From the NCBI GenBank assembly GCA_905221615.1, contig CAJNDT010003223.1, forward strand, positions 496,001 to 560,000: 64,000 nucleotides of DNA, written 5' to 3'. The notes under the pieces are model-generated. The model was not told the DNA's origin and did no database searches. It saw only the letters and a list, made by a program, of their open reading frames with translations. Shown piece by piece: positions 19,701 through 30,623 of this stretch. Origin of the DNA: Symbiodinium sp. CCMP2592. Lineage: Eukaryota; Sar; Dinophyceae; Suessiales; Symbiodiniaceae. The stretch's first letter is position 1, and each line of letters opens with the position of its first letter. Position numbers and translations under genes: made by a program.

Positions 19701-20448
19701 ACCAGTCGTGGAAGTCCTATTCAGGAACTCAAGCGGCGACGAAACAACTGTCATACATGACAATCAAACGGTAACTATGCCTCTTACGAAATACACAGAC
19801 CTCCTCAGAATCGCACAATCATTGCGAAGCTCTATCCAGAGAGACAAGGAGGAAAGGAAGGAACATCTTGACACCATCCAAGCTACTCTATCCAGAGTGG
19901 AAATCCTTCTAACAGCACTGAAGGACTCAAGGACAGTCTTTAACCAATTGGTCCATTCCTCACTAGAGATAGAGCGAAGAAATAACAATCGCAAAAATGT
20001 CCTCGAGACACTCTTTGACGACCAAAGCTCTGAGGAAGACCAATCAGAATCTGACAATGAAGAAGTCCTAACTCCTTCTGCACCACAGTACTGGAATAGC
20101 CTTTATGCCCACGCCTTATCTCCTCCAGGAGATGAAAGTGAAAGATCATGGGCGTCCTCAGACGGACAGCTTGAAAGAAGAAGGGCTGAACGGGCAAAGG
20201 CTAAGCAGCCGCAACCGGCAAAAGCCAAGGCAACTCCAGCCAGCTCACAAGCTGCTCCAAAGGCCGAGCCAAAGGCGACAACATCCAACCATGGATATGA
20301 TACGGCAGACGCCGCCTTCACCAGGGCGGAGAACAGATTACTCGGAATCTTTTCAAGTTCCGAAGAAGACCACTCAGACCCGGATGAGCCACATCCGAAC
20401 GTCTACGCTCGAGCCTATGATCCAAACCTGGATCCAAATCTGAGATAA
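16759..20448 (+). CDS. Copy 2 of the EEP-nuclease/coiled-coil half of the polyprotein, nearly full
   Basis: 1,229 residues from ATG 16,759; the frame is open back to 16,711. The EEP-like domain occupies roughly residues 1-330: FNWGN just before the ATG, ITLVLEAG with Glu42 (16,882), a strand pair SMYIGVKGD, WACHGAVCRL, then ITIAIVHFNS and VIAGALNN. In the last motif the Asp of copy 1 is Ala277 (codon 17,587-17,589), which should abolish metal-dependent catalysis if this is the EEP Asp. Then follow a Ser/Arg/Glu-rich linker, a hydrophobic helix (residues about 658-677), YHLSDSC...LCKNC (about 740-768), a Pro/Lys/Ala linker, a coiled coil (about 1,025-1,088) and an acidic tail. The end is TAA 20,446-20,448. 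No reverse transcriptase, protease or integrase motif was seen. Silent changes exceed expectation against copy 1, so the protein was under constraint for part of its history. Confidence 0.7.
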   Translation: MDRAPVPAGNPKKKLKPEQGFDYHPLIDMCFNNSAHITLVLEAGALASEYSIATMRKHEYRGMLIHSPPKEPEAPSMYIGVKGDPTTDIALVHHFYRHRTMKPKNGGPKKRLWACHGAVCRLTFGYHSTIPEAKEWVHPYSGQRMTRDEFMQIIVYDPLKGKNPDKDGPTDGSYLSPEACLTLSNLDPSPILCEWNGHVEGDEPPEEDFESYAEIFSQEASNDLDEMWCTKGPYKVITIAIVHFNSFMTHKEEQRRELVNAFLNEILPFKPDVIAGALNNIASRLTLKGGDVHPRNSLFSLYLEKKLAAFNKIAGRHSQVRHLCLNNTDQHRLARADRLPADPAKKVADLDCINSYILDWRKTPHTASPSPREVTPAAERTYWERISDMWQDTNNNRDIDIRLFVSVKQYYSTFSNLDLWLSPSDKDWHSPLGFTIQPILTKGKHNRSDAQVQKIADKRKAYKQRNAEYWGYNDSFVYSSGNSCYDKSQPSGSHHRYGRFWEWPQPERPSEPEGPPPRRNQESSSSSQQDLPRSRSRPQRTNIVDKLNMSLEELDGLEEEPSPTKGDIEEHERETSNLMSAQRDEEEQEDESSSRRRRRKASRPPSAPSGKALRSAATAAGLSGWFGHRNRGGANAESIKTDETSLPNSLTSEQDFSVFSIAWNVFLLLMGLHWMWKQITRPPIRCMERQQPKSKAAANQRVAFLEPEDEPQTREPLGPNRVNSGETTDLRPIWHTSRSEVYHLSDSCYQLKQARDVCRKVLCKNCLHAVQVAEIRRNDPFQRGDTRPRGTERDIDRFQTYDDASTTPHMTQLFKDALHAQMAEEAMQITYKSIPKGSSAKAKGTSALSSAASSSAPKAMPPGPNKANMSPPPKSPPPKAKGTVPSDPPRPKGPTRRGGQNRRIQRKAAREAHNSGLCTYADAALNEANQGQAINVTCRNMAARHVSSIDATVEAADQFTQRVLQHVETYDEEEPWSTEFLPVVEVLFRNSSGDETTVIHDNQTVTMPLTKYTDLLRIAQSLRSSIQRDKEERKEHLDTIQATLSRVEILLTALKDSRTVFNQLVHSSLEIERRNNNRKNVLETLFDDQSSEEDQSESDNEEVLTPSAPQYWNSLYAHALSPPGDESERSWASSDGQLERRRAERAKAKQPQPAKAKATPASSQAAPKAEPKATTSNHGYDTADAAFTRAENRLLGIFSSSEEDHSDPDEPHPNVYARAYDPNLDPNLR

Positions 20449-20992
20449 GAGAATCTCAGAGTTTCACAATAGTGACTCACAAAGCTCTAACAAGAGCAAA
20501 GTGAAAGGCTGCATAATTCGATGTAGAAAACATCACCAGACATGATCTTGTACAGATGATCTCTCTGACTAACATGCATGAGTGTGTGTGCAAAATGAGT
20601 GGAGTGTCCTCAGCAGTGTACTTCAGTGCTATACATAGCATAAAACAATATGCTGTTTTTATAATGAGTCCAAACTCCGCAACTGTGACAGTGGGCATAA
20701 CAGTATATGTGTGAATGTGCGGCCATGCTTCCGGTAAAAGAAATTAGATGTATGTTGAACCCATAAACCTCTTAAAGGGGGCTATAAGGTACTACAGGCA
20801 ACGGCTGCATGCTCATTACATATACATTCGCTGCCACCTTGGCTCCAGTGGTTTTACCATATTGAGACAAGACAAGATCTCCTGAGTTAGCAGACAAAAC
20901 AATCCTTGTCCGTGTGCAGGGCGCTGACCGTGATCACTAGGGAATACTGGTTACACCTCCTCACAAGGAGTATCATTGGGGGTTAGCGGCAA
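20449..20992. other. Non-coding 3' flank of copy 2 polyprotein
   Basis: Counterpart of 3,329-3,882. There is no gene. It differs from copy 1 increasingly from about 20,740, mostly by single-base indels. Confidence 0.6.
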
Positions 20993-21468
20993 CAGGGAGG
21001 GGGAGAGGGGAGAAGGGAGAGGGGAGGAGAGCGGAGAGGGGAGAGGGGAGAGGGGAGGGGGGCGAGGGGAGAGGGAGGGGGAGAGGGGAGAGGGGGAGAG
21101 GGGAGAGGGGAGAGCGGGGAGAGGAGGGGAGAGGGGTGAGAGGGGAGAGGGGAGAGGGGAGAGGGGCGAGGGGGAGGGAGGACGGGGAGGGAGAGGGAGA
21201 AGGACAGGGAGAGGGAGAGGGGAGAGGGAGAGGGGAGAGGGGAGAGGGCAGAGGGGAGAGGGGAGAGGGGAGAGGGAAGAGGGAAGAGGGAAGAGGGAAG
21301 AGGGAAGAGGGAGAGGGAGAGGCAAAGGGAGAGGGAGAGGGAGAGGCAGAGGGAGAGGCGGCGAGGGCGAGGGCGAGGGAGAGGGAGAGGGAAAGAGGAA
21401 GAGGGAGAGCGAGAGAAAGGGAGGAAATGGGGGGAAAGGAAAGCAGGGAGGAAGGAAAGAAGAAGGCA
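20993..21468. repeat. GA-rich low-complexity tract, copy 2
   Basis: About 475 bp of GGGGAGA/GGGAGAGGGA units, some 60 bp longer than in copy 1 and with a different order of variants. The open frames over it are compositional only. Confidence 0.95.
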
Positions 21469-21594
21469 AGGGCGCCAAAAAAGAAGAAGGCAAAAACGCA
21501 AGCAAACGAACAAACAAGCAAGCAACCAAGAACTCGAGGAAACAAAGGGAAGAAATATATAAGGAAAGTCAATAAGCACAAAGCAGCAGCAACA

Positions 21595-21865
21595 CAAGGA
21601 ATAACGGCAAACAGAATAGATATGTAGATGTGCCTGTGTGTATGCGTGTATATACCTCTACTCCGCTCAGACACCTGAAAGGTGAGCCGGCACTTACAAG
21701 GAATAGCGGATTAAAAAAAACAGATATGTATATGTGCATATGTGTATGCATCTATACTCCTCTACTCCGGTCAAGTACTTGAAATTCCAGTCAGATACCT
21801 GCAACGTGAGCCGGCGCGCACAAGGAATAGCGTCTTTTCGACAGATATGTATATGTGCATAGGCC
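21595..21865. repeat. Imperfect tandem repeat, copy 2 of 4,415-4,685
   Basis: Units start with CAAGGAATA at 21,595, 21,697 and 21,821; identical to copy 1. Confidence 0.8.
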
Positions 21866-23040
21866 TGTTCTCTTCATGCGTGGCCGACACGAAACAACCC
21901 AAACTGCGAAAACGCTGCAACTCAGTTCATGCTGCTCTTCACGTTGCTGGGGTCCGCGTGTCAGGTGGCCTCCTCTGCAGTGAGAGCTGTCGTCGGCGTA
22001 TTGGCCTTTGGCTATGCTGCAGTGGAGATGCTCGTGGCTAGCTGGGGGGCTCGGCTCCCGGTGCACATCTGTGAAAGTGCAATGCTGGCTCACACATGGA
22101 CACGGGGCAACTGTTACAAACCGTGAGCACATGTCGAAATGGGCTCGGCCTTGCGCGATGCGGACGAGCGATGCGTATCGCACACATAGCACTTCTTCTT
22201 CCTGCGCGAATGGTGGGGGGAGTTTATTCGTCGTAAGAGGGATTTGAAATCGTTGGCAGACCAGTCGCGGTTTGACATTGCTGATTACTTGGAAACCAAA
22301 CTCCACAGTGCGGAAACTGACACTTGGACGGCGCTGGCGGCAGTACTGGCAGCAACCGCCGCAACTTTATTTTTTGTCTTGAAGTTTTTATGCTGCCAAC
22401 ATGTCCGCCGACCGACAGGTCTGATAATTATACAATGCGTGTGCGTATATACATCTACATGTGCAAGGCACAGGAGTGCAGTCCCGGCCGTCCACCAGCC
22501 CAGCTGCACGCCGGCTGCTTTGCCAGCGGCCCTGAGGGGATTGCTCCCGGCGGTCTGCTGGCAGTCGGCAACCATACAGCGCATAGCAGCGATGAGACTA
22601 TACTTCGGGCAGGCCTCTACAACTGTGCTGTGATGCTGCTAATGGGTTCGTCCAGAGATCCCAAGCTTTAAAAAGGATAAACCTAGCAGCAAGCGTGCCA
22701 ACAACTACATGCTGTATGGTGCCGAAAAGTGTTGGGTCTGCAGTCGCAGTTTTTACAGGGTGTAAAAGATGTTAGGATTCGGGGTTGAGGTTTGGCGGGT
22801 TGTGAGTAAACTGTGCCTCCGTGATGCATCCATTGTCGCACCGCCCAGCTGTGGCGCAGCTGAATAGCTCCAGGAGCAACAAGAAGCATAATACAATCCC
22901 AACGTCAAATGCCAAAGCTGGTTCATGTGCATTGAGAGCATTGCTAACGTGAGCTTATTTCGTGTGAATGCATGTCGAGTTTAGGCCTGGTGGCTTAGCA
23001 TAAGTTTTTTGTTACAACTACTACTGCACTTACTTCCACT
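21866..23040. other. No recognisable gene (copy 2 of 4,686-5,860)
   Basis: Identical to copy 1; nothing supported. Confidence 0.5.
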
Positions 23041-23702
23041 ATACCTCCTACAATATATACTGTATATACTATATATACTGCATATACTAAATATGTACTC
23101 TATATATATAGTAGAAATATTATATGAACTATATATATATATATAGAGTACATATTTAGAATACATACTATATAGACTAGATTTACTAAGTATACTACAT
23201 ATATATATATATATACTCTATATTTAATTTATATACTGACATACTACCGACCCTCCTTTCTTCCTTCTTTCTTTTCGTCCTTGCTTCCTTCATTCCTTCC
23301 TTTCCTCCCTTCTTGCTTTGTTTCTTTCTTTTCTTCCTTCGATCCTTTTTCCTTGCTTCCTTTCCTTCCTTCCTTCCTTCCTTCCTTGTGTCCTTGCCTT
23401 CTTGTGAAGAAGTCAGGAGGCCAGGCCAGGTCCAGAAGCCAGGAAGCCAATTAGTGTTGACGCAAAGAAGGCCAACAAGACAGCAAACCAGGAAGGAAAT
23501 CCCATAAACCAAGAAGCCAAAAGATGACAACAAACCAGCAAGGAAAGCCAAAAAGCCGAGAAGCAGAAAGCAAAAGCAAAAAGCAAAACCAGTAAAAAGC
23601 AAAGGCAGAAAACAACAGGCCAACGCCCAAAAGCCGAATAAGCAAAAGCGAAAAACAAAAAAAATTCACCAAAAAAACAAAATAAATTCCTCAAATAATT
23701 AG
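23041..23702. repeat. AT-rich, CTTC-rich and A-rich simple sequence, copy 2
   Basis: Same order as 5,861-6,520: TATA-type sequence to about 23,237, CTTC runs 23,243-23,398, AAGCCA/AGCAAAA runs 23,422-23,702. The TA run near 23,215 is 2 bp longer than in copy 1. Confidence 0.85.
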
Positions 23703-25034
23703 GATTCCTGCCACAATACGAAGTGCACGGCAGATACGCCGGCGCTTGTAAGCGAAATGAAAGAATTTATTGAATTTGAGCAATTATTTAATTACTTTAT
23801 ACATCGTTCCAGCTTTTTCTGTAATTTCGGGTGCAGAGCCGACTTTCCGTGTTCTGATTCCCCTATGTCTTGACTCGTTGAAGGTTGTGGCGTGCGAGTG
23901 CTCACATTTAATCTCTATTGCAGGATCTCAGTAAATCCGCATTACGCAATGACTTGGATTGAAGATGGTCAGCTAATCTATCTACATGTATGTCTGTAAT
24001 ATTAGTGTAGGTACAAAAAGCAAACCTCCAGGTGTAGAATGGACTTTCTATGCAGCACCTGGCATCTAGTCTATGACATGGCGCGGCAGTATATGACATT
24101 GTATACAAACCCGACACGTGTTGAAAAGATAAGGCTTCCACGGTTCCTTATTGAGGGCAAAATAGATGTGACCGCTAGGTTGGGGATGCTGGAGAGCCCT
24201 GCCGCACAGGTTTGCGAACGCCACAAGCCTCGACGCCCGAACTCTGAGGGCCGCTACCCAAGTACCTGGCAAACAGCGCGGGTGCCAACCTCATGCGGTT
24301 TGAGAATGGAGTTTGCCAGCAGACGAGGCACGTGGCATGTTTGCAGTGATTGAGTCAATGCAGTGAGCAGCGCACGTCGAACATTTTGACTGCCCTTGGT
24401 GCGGCCTCGCCTGAATCTGGGTGTGAAACATCTGCCGCAGAGCAGCTCTCTACACGGAACCAGTCCGGCAACTGCTCCACACAGCCGTGGAGACCCAGTC
24501 CCGAACATCCTCATAAAAATTCACTTTGCTCTACAGCTTGTTCATACAAGCATCTCGTGACTGCGTTGCCTGCTTCAGGGACTGAATCTCAGCGTCCCAC
24601 TCCTGAGGTTGAGCTTTTGAAGAAGCTGAGGTCGTGACTTCAGGCAGGTTATATTCTTCTCATCGCACACGACATGTAGCAAATGCAAAGCAGCCATTGA
24701 TGTGCAAGAACTTAGCAATACTTTTCCTTCGCAGTGTGGAAGTCCAGGCGACAGAAGTCGTCAAGAACTGTAATCTTGCATCGTCAGACTCCACATATGT
24801 TGTATTCTCATTCTCACTATTGTCGTCACCCTCACACCACCAGACATGGCAGCATTACTTTACATTAAGTTTAACTATACATTGGAACACAACTAACTAT
24901 CGATACGAAGACATGCTCTGCGTCACATAATTGCACGCATACCTGTGTGGAAGTGACTATGACATACATGTGAGATCAGCCTGGAGTCTGTGATCACATG
25001 ACACATAGACAAAAACAAGCTAGACAGCACTACT
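23703..25034. other. No recognisable gene (copy 2 of 6,521-7,852)
   Basis: Identical to copy 1. Confidence 0.5.
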
Positions 25035-25822
25035 CTACTTCCTCATAGCCTTGGATTTCAGATGGACCTTCCTGACGGAGCTGGAATGATTTTTCTTGGT
25101 AGAGGACGACGTAGACGAGGCGGGGCGACGACAGACATACTTGTGGGAAGTGGGCTTTCGCAGTACGCGAGCAGCCCTGGCGATTTCGGCCTTCGCGCTG
25201 AAGGCGTTCAAGTGCTTCATGTAATTGCGGCGCATGAGAAGGTTGTGCCTCTTGACGTAGACCAGGACAAAGAGCATGTGCGAGTTCATGGCCTTGGTAT
25301 TGAAGGAGGAGGCGTAGTTGCGGAACCAAGAGAACGTTTGCTCGGCAATGGACGAGTTGACGTTGCGAAGACGTAGATCCAGGCGCCCATGACGCAGAGG
25401 CGAGCATTCACACTTCGGAGAGTGAGCCCTGGCGTAAACACGATCAATGCACCAGTACTTGATGTGGTTCAATGGCTTTTGGGCCCTTGCATGCTTCAGC
25501 AGGCGCACATCCTATCGTATATCACGCAGTCGATCTCGGAGCCTCGCGACACCATGTCAAGGAGAACGTTGGTGGCTGTCTCATTATTTTCCGGATCTCG
25601 CATGGCAGACACGGACAGGACGAGTCCGGTCGAAGGATCAACTGCCATAAACCAGCCGTCCTGTCGTTGAGGAGTCTTTCCATCCTTGCGTGGTCTCGGA
25701 GCACTTAGCAGCTACCTTCTGGTGCTTATCCATAACAACCTCCTTCACCATTCGCCATTCTCTTTTGTTGAGCTGGTTGTCATGCCACCATTTCCTGTAC
25801 GTCTCCGGAATTCTGCACGGTC
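25035..25822 (-). pseudogene. DDE-type transposase fragment, copy 2
   Basis: Base-for-base repeat of 7,853-8,640, with the same frame changes: GWFMAVDPSTG near 25,650, IKYWCIDRV near 25,460, SIAEQTFSWF near 25,335, stop at 25,035. Since the lesions are shared, they predate the duplication or both copies derive from one sequence in the assembly. Confidence 0.65.
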
Positions 25823-26887
25823 TAGGAACACCCCACAGTCCAAGGTTGAGCTTGCTTCACTTCCAAACAATGCCTTATCCAGGATATAGTGTCCATTCCC
25901 TTGCCGCTGCCGCCCTTCCCTACCAAGAAGAGAATCCTGGACGTGCAGACTTGAGCAAAGGCTGCTTTCATGAAGCATAGCTTAAGCTGCAGAGCGTGCT
26001 CGTTGTCGAAATAGACAGACTCCAGGAATGTTCGGAGCACATTGCGAAAATCCTGAATCGAGATGCCTGGGTGGTTTTGCAGCGTCTCCTCATAGAAGTA
26101 CGGATAGCCAATGCGAAGGTAGCAGTCATTTGCCCGACTTTTCGTAGACACCTGCCAGGTCGCGTTGAGGTAGAGGTCGCTGGAGCAGACTCCTTGTGAG
26201 CGAGGCAAGGCTGTATCCCACTCTACGAGGAAGAGCTTCGAAAGCGGGGCGATAGTGCTGCACTCATCATCCCACTGCATCCTATACGACGCGATCATTT
26301 CCGCCACCCGCCTCGACCACTTCGCTTTCCAGACTTTGTTGGAAGTCGCCACACGAAGACGGTCGATGTTCGACTTTGCAACGAGCTCAAGATGGTCGAC
26401 CAATGTCTGGGAAACATTACTCTCAGCGTGTCTGCGACAGACATAAAGCTTTTGCTCGTCGGCAGCATCTTAGATCCCTGAATGAACAAGCCCTCCAACG
26501 CCAGGAGAATGTGCCAGGCCTTGATTCGCAGACCGTCGACCATGCGCCAAGCGCCGTCCTCGTAGTGAAAGATTTGCTTCTGATGCGCACGCCATGTGTG
26601 TGGCTCCATGAGCATAGCAAAGGCCAACTTTTGTTTGTTGGACATAAGTTAAGGTAATTGGCCATATGCGCTTCGCACAGGAACCTGGCCATGTTGACAA
26701 GCTTGCGCACATCATCCTGGTACATGGAGTAGTTCTCATTTGACCATACAAGATAAGCCTCCACCTTCTCCTTCATGCCATCTTTCGGCTGGACATCCGG
26801 TAGGACGACATCAGGGGGAGCTTCGTCAGCATTATCCCACTGCATGTCCGAGAATGCCTGAAACCTTGGTGCGTCGGCAACACACAC
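25823..26887 (-). pseudogene. SF3 (D5-like) helicase remnant, copy 2
   Basis: Identical to 8,641-9,705. The Walker A LFLVGKGGSGKG is at about 25,898-25,933; the frameshift after it, the missing Walker B and the direct passage into transposase are the same. Confidence 0.75.
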
Positions 26888-27284
26888 AACATTATCAAAG
26901 CGTCTTCACTGCATGACTGCATGACTGACTGCAAGAGGATGTCTGAGGACACAACAGGTTGCGAACATGCAGGCGGTTCGCAGGTGGAGGAGGGGCTTCC
27001 GGCGACGAGATGCCCGCACTTGATTTTCTCCTTTTCTTGCCGCGCATGTGCTTCCGGTCGTAGACGTGCTATCTTCATTCTCTCAAGTTCCAATTCAAGC
27101 TGCTTCTTCTCAATATCTTTGTCCGTGGAGCTGGGCTTCTGACACATAGCCAAGTCCTTCACAGTCTGTTTGGCAGTGGTCGTCGTCGCAAATGCATCAC
27201 TACTCTGGCTGCTGCTTTTGTCTTCTTGCATTTGCATCTATCGATGCCCCACGCGCCACATGTTGAACATCTGCGTCGAGCCAT
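26888..27284 (-). pseudogene. Zinc-motif/coiled-coil leader, copy 2
   Basis: Identical to 9,706-10,102; ATG at 27,284, CSTCGAWGIDRCKC, then a charged helix in another frame. Confidence 0.4.
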
Positions 27285-27615
27285 TCTGCAAACTATCTCT
27301 ACTGACGATGGCTGAACATAGACTTTTGCAAAACTGCAGCAACATGCACATGAGGCATGCGGTAACATCTTATGCTCGCGGCGCAACTGGAAATAGAATA
27401 GAGACGTGAGTACAGTAGCAACGCATAGACAGCTTGCATACTGCATGTTGTTGCTTTATGGAAAATATTTGCTAACATGTGCTAATATGCCTTTAACACA
27501 AATACAAACGTACATACGCACAAGCACTGACGGCCCTGCGTCGCGTGGACGCAGAGGCAAAGACCTGCAGCGAGCACGTCCCAAGCGTACAAAGAAAAGG
27601 AAAGAGTGTGCATCC

Positions 27616-27681
27616 GGGGGGGGCGGGCTCGGCCAAAAAAAATCAAATATTGTTGTTTTTGTTTGGCCGCCCCGCCCCCCC
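27616..27681. repeat. GC-rich hairpin, copy 2
   Basis: Same arms as 10,434-10,499 (G8CGGG...CGGCCAAA against TTTGGCCGCCCCGC7). The region 27,682-28,222 that follows is gene-free, like copy 1. Confidence 0.8.
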
Positions 27682-28222
27682 AGTGTCTCCTAATGATACT
27701 GATACAACACCCTGCACCGTGGAATACTCACATATCCAGTACCTTTATGAATTGTATATACTATATACAACTATACGTAGATATTGTTTTCATTCCTTGC
27801 TGCTGTATTCAATATGAAATACGATCGTAAAGGATATGAATGGATATGAATAAGGTAAACTCGTAGCAAGTGCATCTCCCAACAAACCCCAAAGAGATAA
27901 TATACACCAATACCTCTTGCCCTCCAACCCTAAAAACGCAGGCCCGTATTATGTTGTTTTCTGTAGGTTTAAGGGCTTAGGGTTTAGGGTTGTTTCTTTA
28001 AGGAGCTCCTTTTCAGGATCTTTGAAGGAAGCCTTAAAGAGAACCCTAAGCCCCGAAGCCCTGCAGCCCAAACTGTCTGGTGCTCTTTTCGGCTATGGGT
28101 AGGCCCTAAACCGTCACCTCCCAAAAGCCTGATAGGGGCCACGAACCCGAATGCAGACACGCGTAACGCAGATATCGCATCCCCTAAGGAAAATAACCGG
28201 AGAAGGAATCAGGGCAGCACCA

Positions 28223-28962
28223 GAGTCGTTCCCCCTTAGGTTGACGGATTCAAAACGCGCGCGACACGCGCGTGAAGTTCCCCCTTAGCTTGACGGATTC
28301 AGAGCGACACCTCTGGGGTTACCGATTCCCCCCTTAGCTTGGCGCGCGACACGCGCGTTCTGCGGAGTTCCCCATTCTTAGCTTGACGGATTCAGCTGCC
28401 GGAACACGCCTCCTGTGAATTCCTCCCCCTTAGCTTGACGGATTCAAAACGCGCGCGACACGCGCGTTCTGCGGAGTTCCCCATTCTTAGCTTGACGGAT
28501 TCAGCTGCCGGAACACGCCTCCTGTGGAGTTCCCCATTCTTAGCTTGACGGATTCAGCTGCCGGAACACGCCTCCTGTGGAGTTCCCCATTCTTAGCTTG
28601 ACGGATTCAGAACGCCGTCGGACGCGCCGCCGCCGGGCTTGACGGATTCAGAACGCCGTCGGGATGCTGCCGGGACGCTGCCGGAACACGCATCCTGTGG
28701 AGTTCCCCCTTAGCTTGACGGATTCAGAACGCCGTCGCACGTTCTGTGGAGTTCCCCATTAACAGCTGCCGGAACACGCCTCCTGTGGAGTTCCGCCTTA
28801 GCTTGACGGATTCAGAACGCCGTCGGGACGCACCGCCGTCGGGCTTGACGGATTCAGAACGCCGTCGGGACGCTGCCGGTACGCCTGTGGAGTTCCCCCT
28901 TAGCTTGACGGATTCAGAACGCCGTCGGGACGCGCGTTCTGTGGAGTTCCGCCTTAACAGCG
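28223..28962. repeat. GC-rich CTTGACGGATTCA minisatellite, copy 2
   Basis: Twelve core units, identical in order and spacer to 11,041-11,780. For so unstable a sequence type this identity is itself notable. 28,963-29,554 beyond it holds no gene. Confidence 0.85.
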
Positions 28963-29554
28963 CTGCGCGACACGCCTCGCGTCACACGCGGACGCTTTGC
29001 GAACGCTTTGTCAACGCTTGCGGACGCTTTGCGGACGCTTCAACAACGATCGCTGGTCACCTGCTGGACCCCTGGAGCCCAACCTTTCAAACGGGAACCC
29101 TTCTGCGCAGCATTCGGGAAAAGAAACTAAAACGATGCTTCCAAGGATCTCCCGTGGGTCTCGGAGAGCAGGAGGAGCCTAGGATGGCTTGCGGCTTAAA
29201 AAAGAAAGAGTTGGTTTCGGGGTGCAACCCATAATGAGGAAGTAAAACGGATCGTCTTCGAAAGTGTTAGGTTTCCATACGGCCTCTTGGAGGGCTTTGG
29301 CACTGAGTTAGGCTCGAGGTGTTGATGGTTTGGGGGTTTGGCGGCTTAGGCTTTAGGGATCAGGCTCTGGTGATCTATGGGTTTAGCATTGAGGGTTTTG
29401 AGGGTTCAGGGCTGCTCTGCACAATTATGATTTTGGTGTTCGAAATATTGGAAACTGGGAAGGCTGATCCCCATCTTGCTCTGCAAGGGCTCGGGGCTGA
29501 AGCCCTATCTAGCAACCTGGGAGGTGGATTGCGCTTGAGTGGGGAAGGTAATGC

Positions 29555-29655
29555 AGGGGCCTTAATAATTAGAATAGGGTTTTGGGGCTGATTATACTAT
29601 AATATATTTATTTCAAGCAGCCCCCAAGATAGTGTAGGGCATTGTTAAGGCCCCT
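29555..29655. mobile_element. Family E palindromic element (copy of E1)
   Basis: Identical to 12,373-12,473. Confidence 0.75.
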
Positions 29656-29756
29656 ATATTGAAGCGTCTGGCTGCAGGCAGAAGCTGCAGGGTTTGGCGC
29701 GAATTTCCGCACCTTGGGGACTTCAGGTTGCCTGCTTATGACATGGACGCTCCATG

Positions 29757-29865
29757 CCCAGAGACTCCAAAATCCCTTAATTAAGGAATATTCCTTAAAT
29801 CATATTAGGGATCCTACTATAATTTAAGGTGTATTCCTTAATTAAGGGATATTGGACTCTCTGGG
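29757..29865. mobile_element. Family A palindromic element (copy of A1)
   Basis: Identical to 12,575-12,683, with the same flanking TG/TG. 29,866-30,487 beyond it holds no gene. Confidence 0.85.
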
Positions 29866-30487
29866 TGGTTGCGGGCATCCCCGACACCGCGACCCTCCAA
29901 ACCCGAAGTTAGTATCGGCATCGATGGATGATGCTAACTTGTTTTATGCTCTTGCCGCAGGCTTTAGCTCGCCCTTCCAGGGGGACTGACGACTGCTGCT
30001 GAGAAGGCCGGTATGTTTCGTACTCTCAATTGGGGGTATTTGCTCCGACCGGCGCTACCGTTTTTCTGCTGCTACCCTAACTATCATCATGTCGAGTCTC
30101 ATTCCCAATTCTAGGCTAACTACTAAGAGTGCGACTACTACTGCAACTGCGACCTTACTACTACTTACCACGCATTACTTGCTACATACAACGTACTACA
30201 TACTACTACCTACCGTAGGTCAAAGACCAAACCTCACAACCACCTGGGAAACGAAGTATAAGCTGGCATTTAATATAATACAAGAAACAGGTTAAAACTA
30301 GCAGGCATGCTTGCACGGTACTTCAGAACCCAGCATATTACCAAGACACCGTAAAATCCTTAACCCTGAGCGCCGAACCCTAAACCAAGAAAACACCTCA
30401 AGTCTCTAGCCCTGGACTTTGAAGTAAAGCATTCAGGGTTTAGGGCCTAGGATTTTTTTTCTAGGGTTTAGGGTTTAGGGCTTAGGG

Positions 30488-30623
30488 TACTTGGAGGGTC
30501 GGGGGACTTAGTAAGTAGGTAGTAAGTAGACTTATAAGTACCCTAAAAGGGACCCTAATTGGGGTTATGGTACTTATAAGTCCCTAAGATAACCAGCTAC
30601 TAAGTCCCCCGACGCTCCAAGTA
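30488..30623. mobile_element. Family C palindromic element, complete (C2)
   Basis: 136 bp with ends TACTTGGAGGGTCGGGGGAC / GTCCCCCGACGCTCCAAGTA, inner arms ACTTATAAGTACC / GGTACTTATAAGT and a loop of about 26 bp. TAGGG stands directly on both sides, either a 5-bp target duplication or an insertion into telomere-like repeat. Confidence 0.85.

Larger units (their letters stand above)
17121..30572. repeat. Copy 2 of the ~17.2 kb duplicated segment
   Basis: This is the part of the second copy that can be compared with 1-13,390. Its 5' continuation (13,491-17,120) has no partner inside the window because copy 1 begins at the window edge. Everything from about 21,561 on repeats copy 1 base for base except two bases in a TA run. 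Confidence 0.95.

Noticed and set aside
13491-20448. Search for reverse transcriptase, integrase or protease motifs to call the polyprotein a retrotransposon
   Set aside because: No YxDD box, no HHCC zinc domain with D-D-E, no D-S/T-G protease motif was seen in the translated frames; a retroelement origin stays possible but unsupported.
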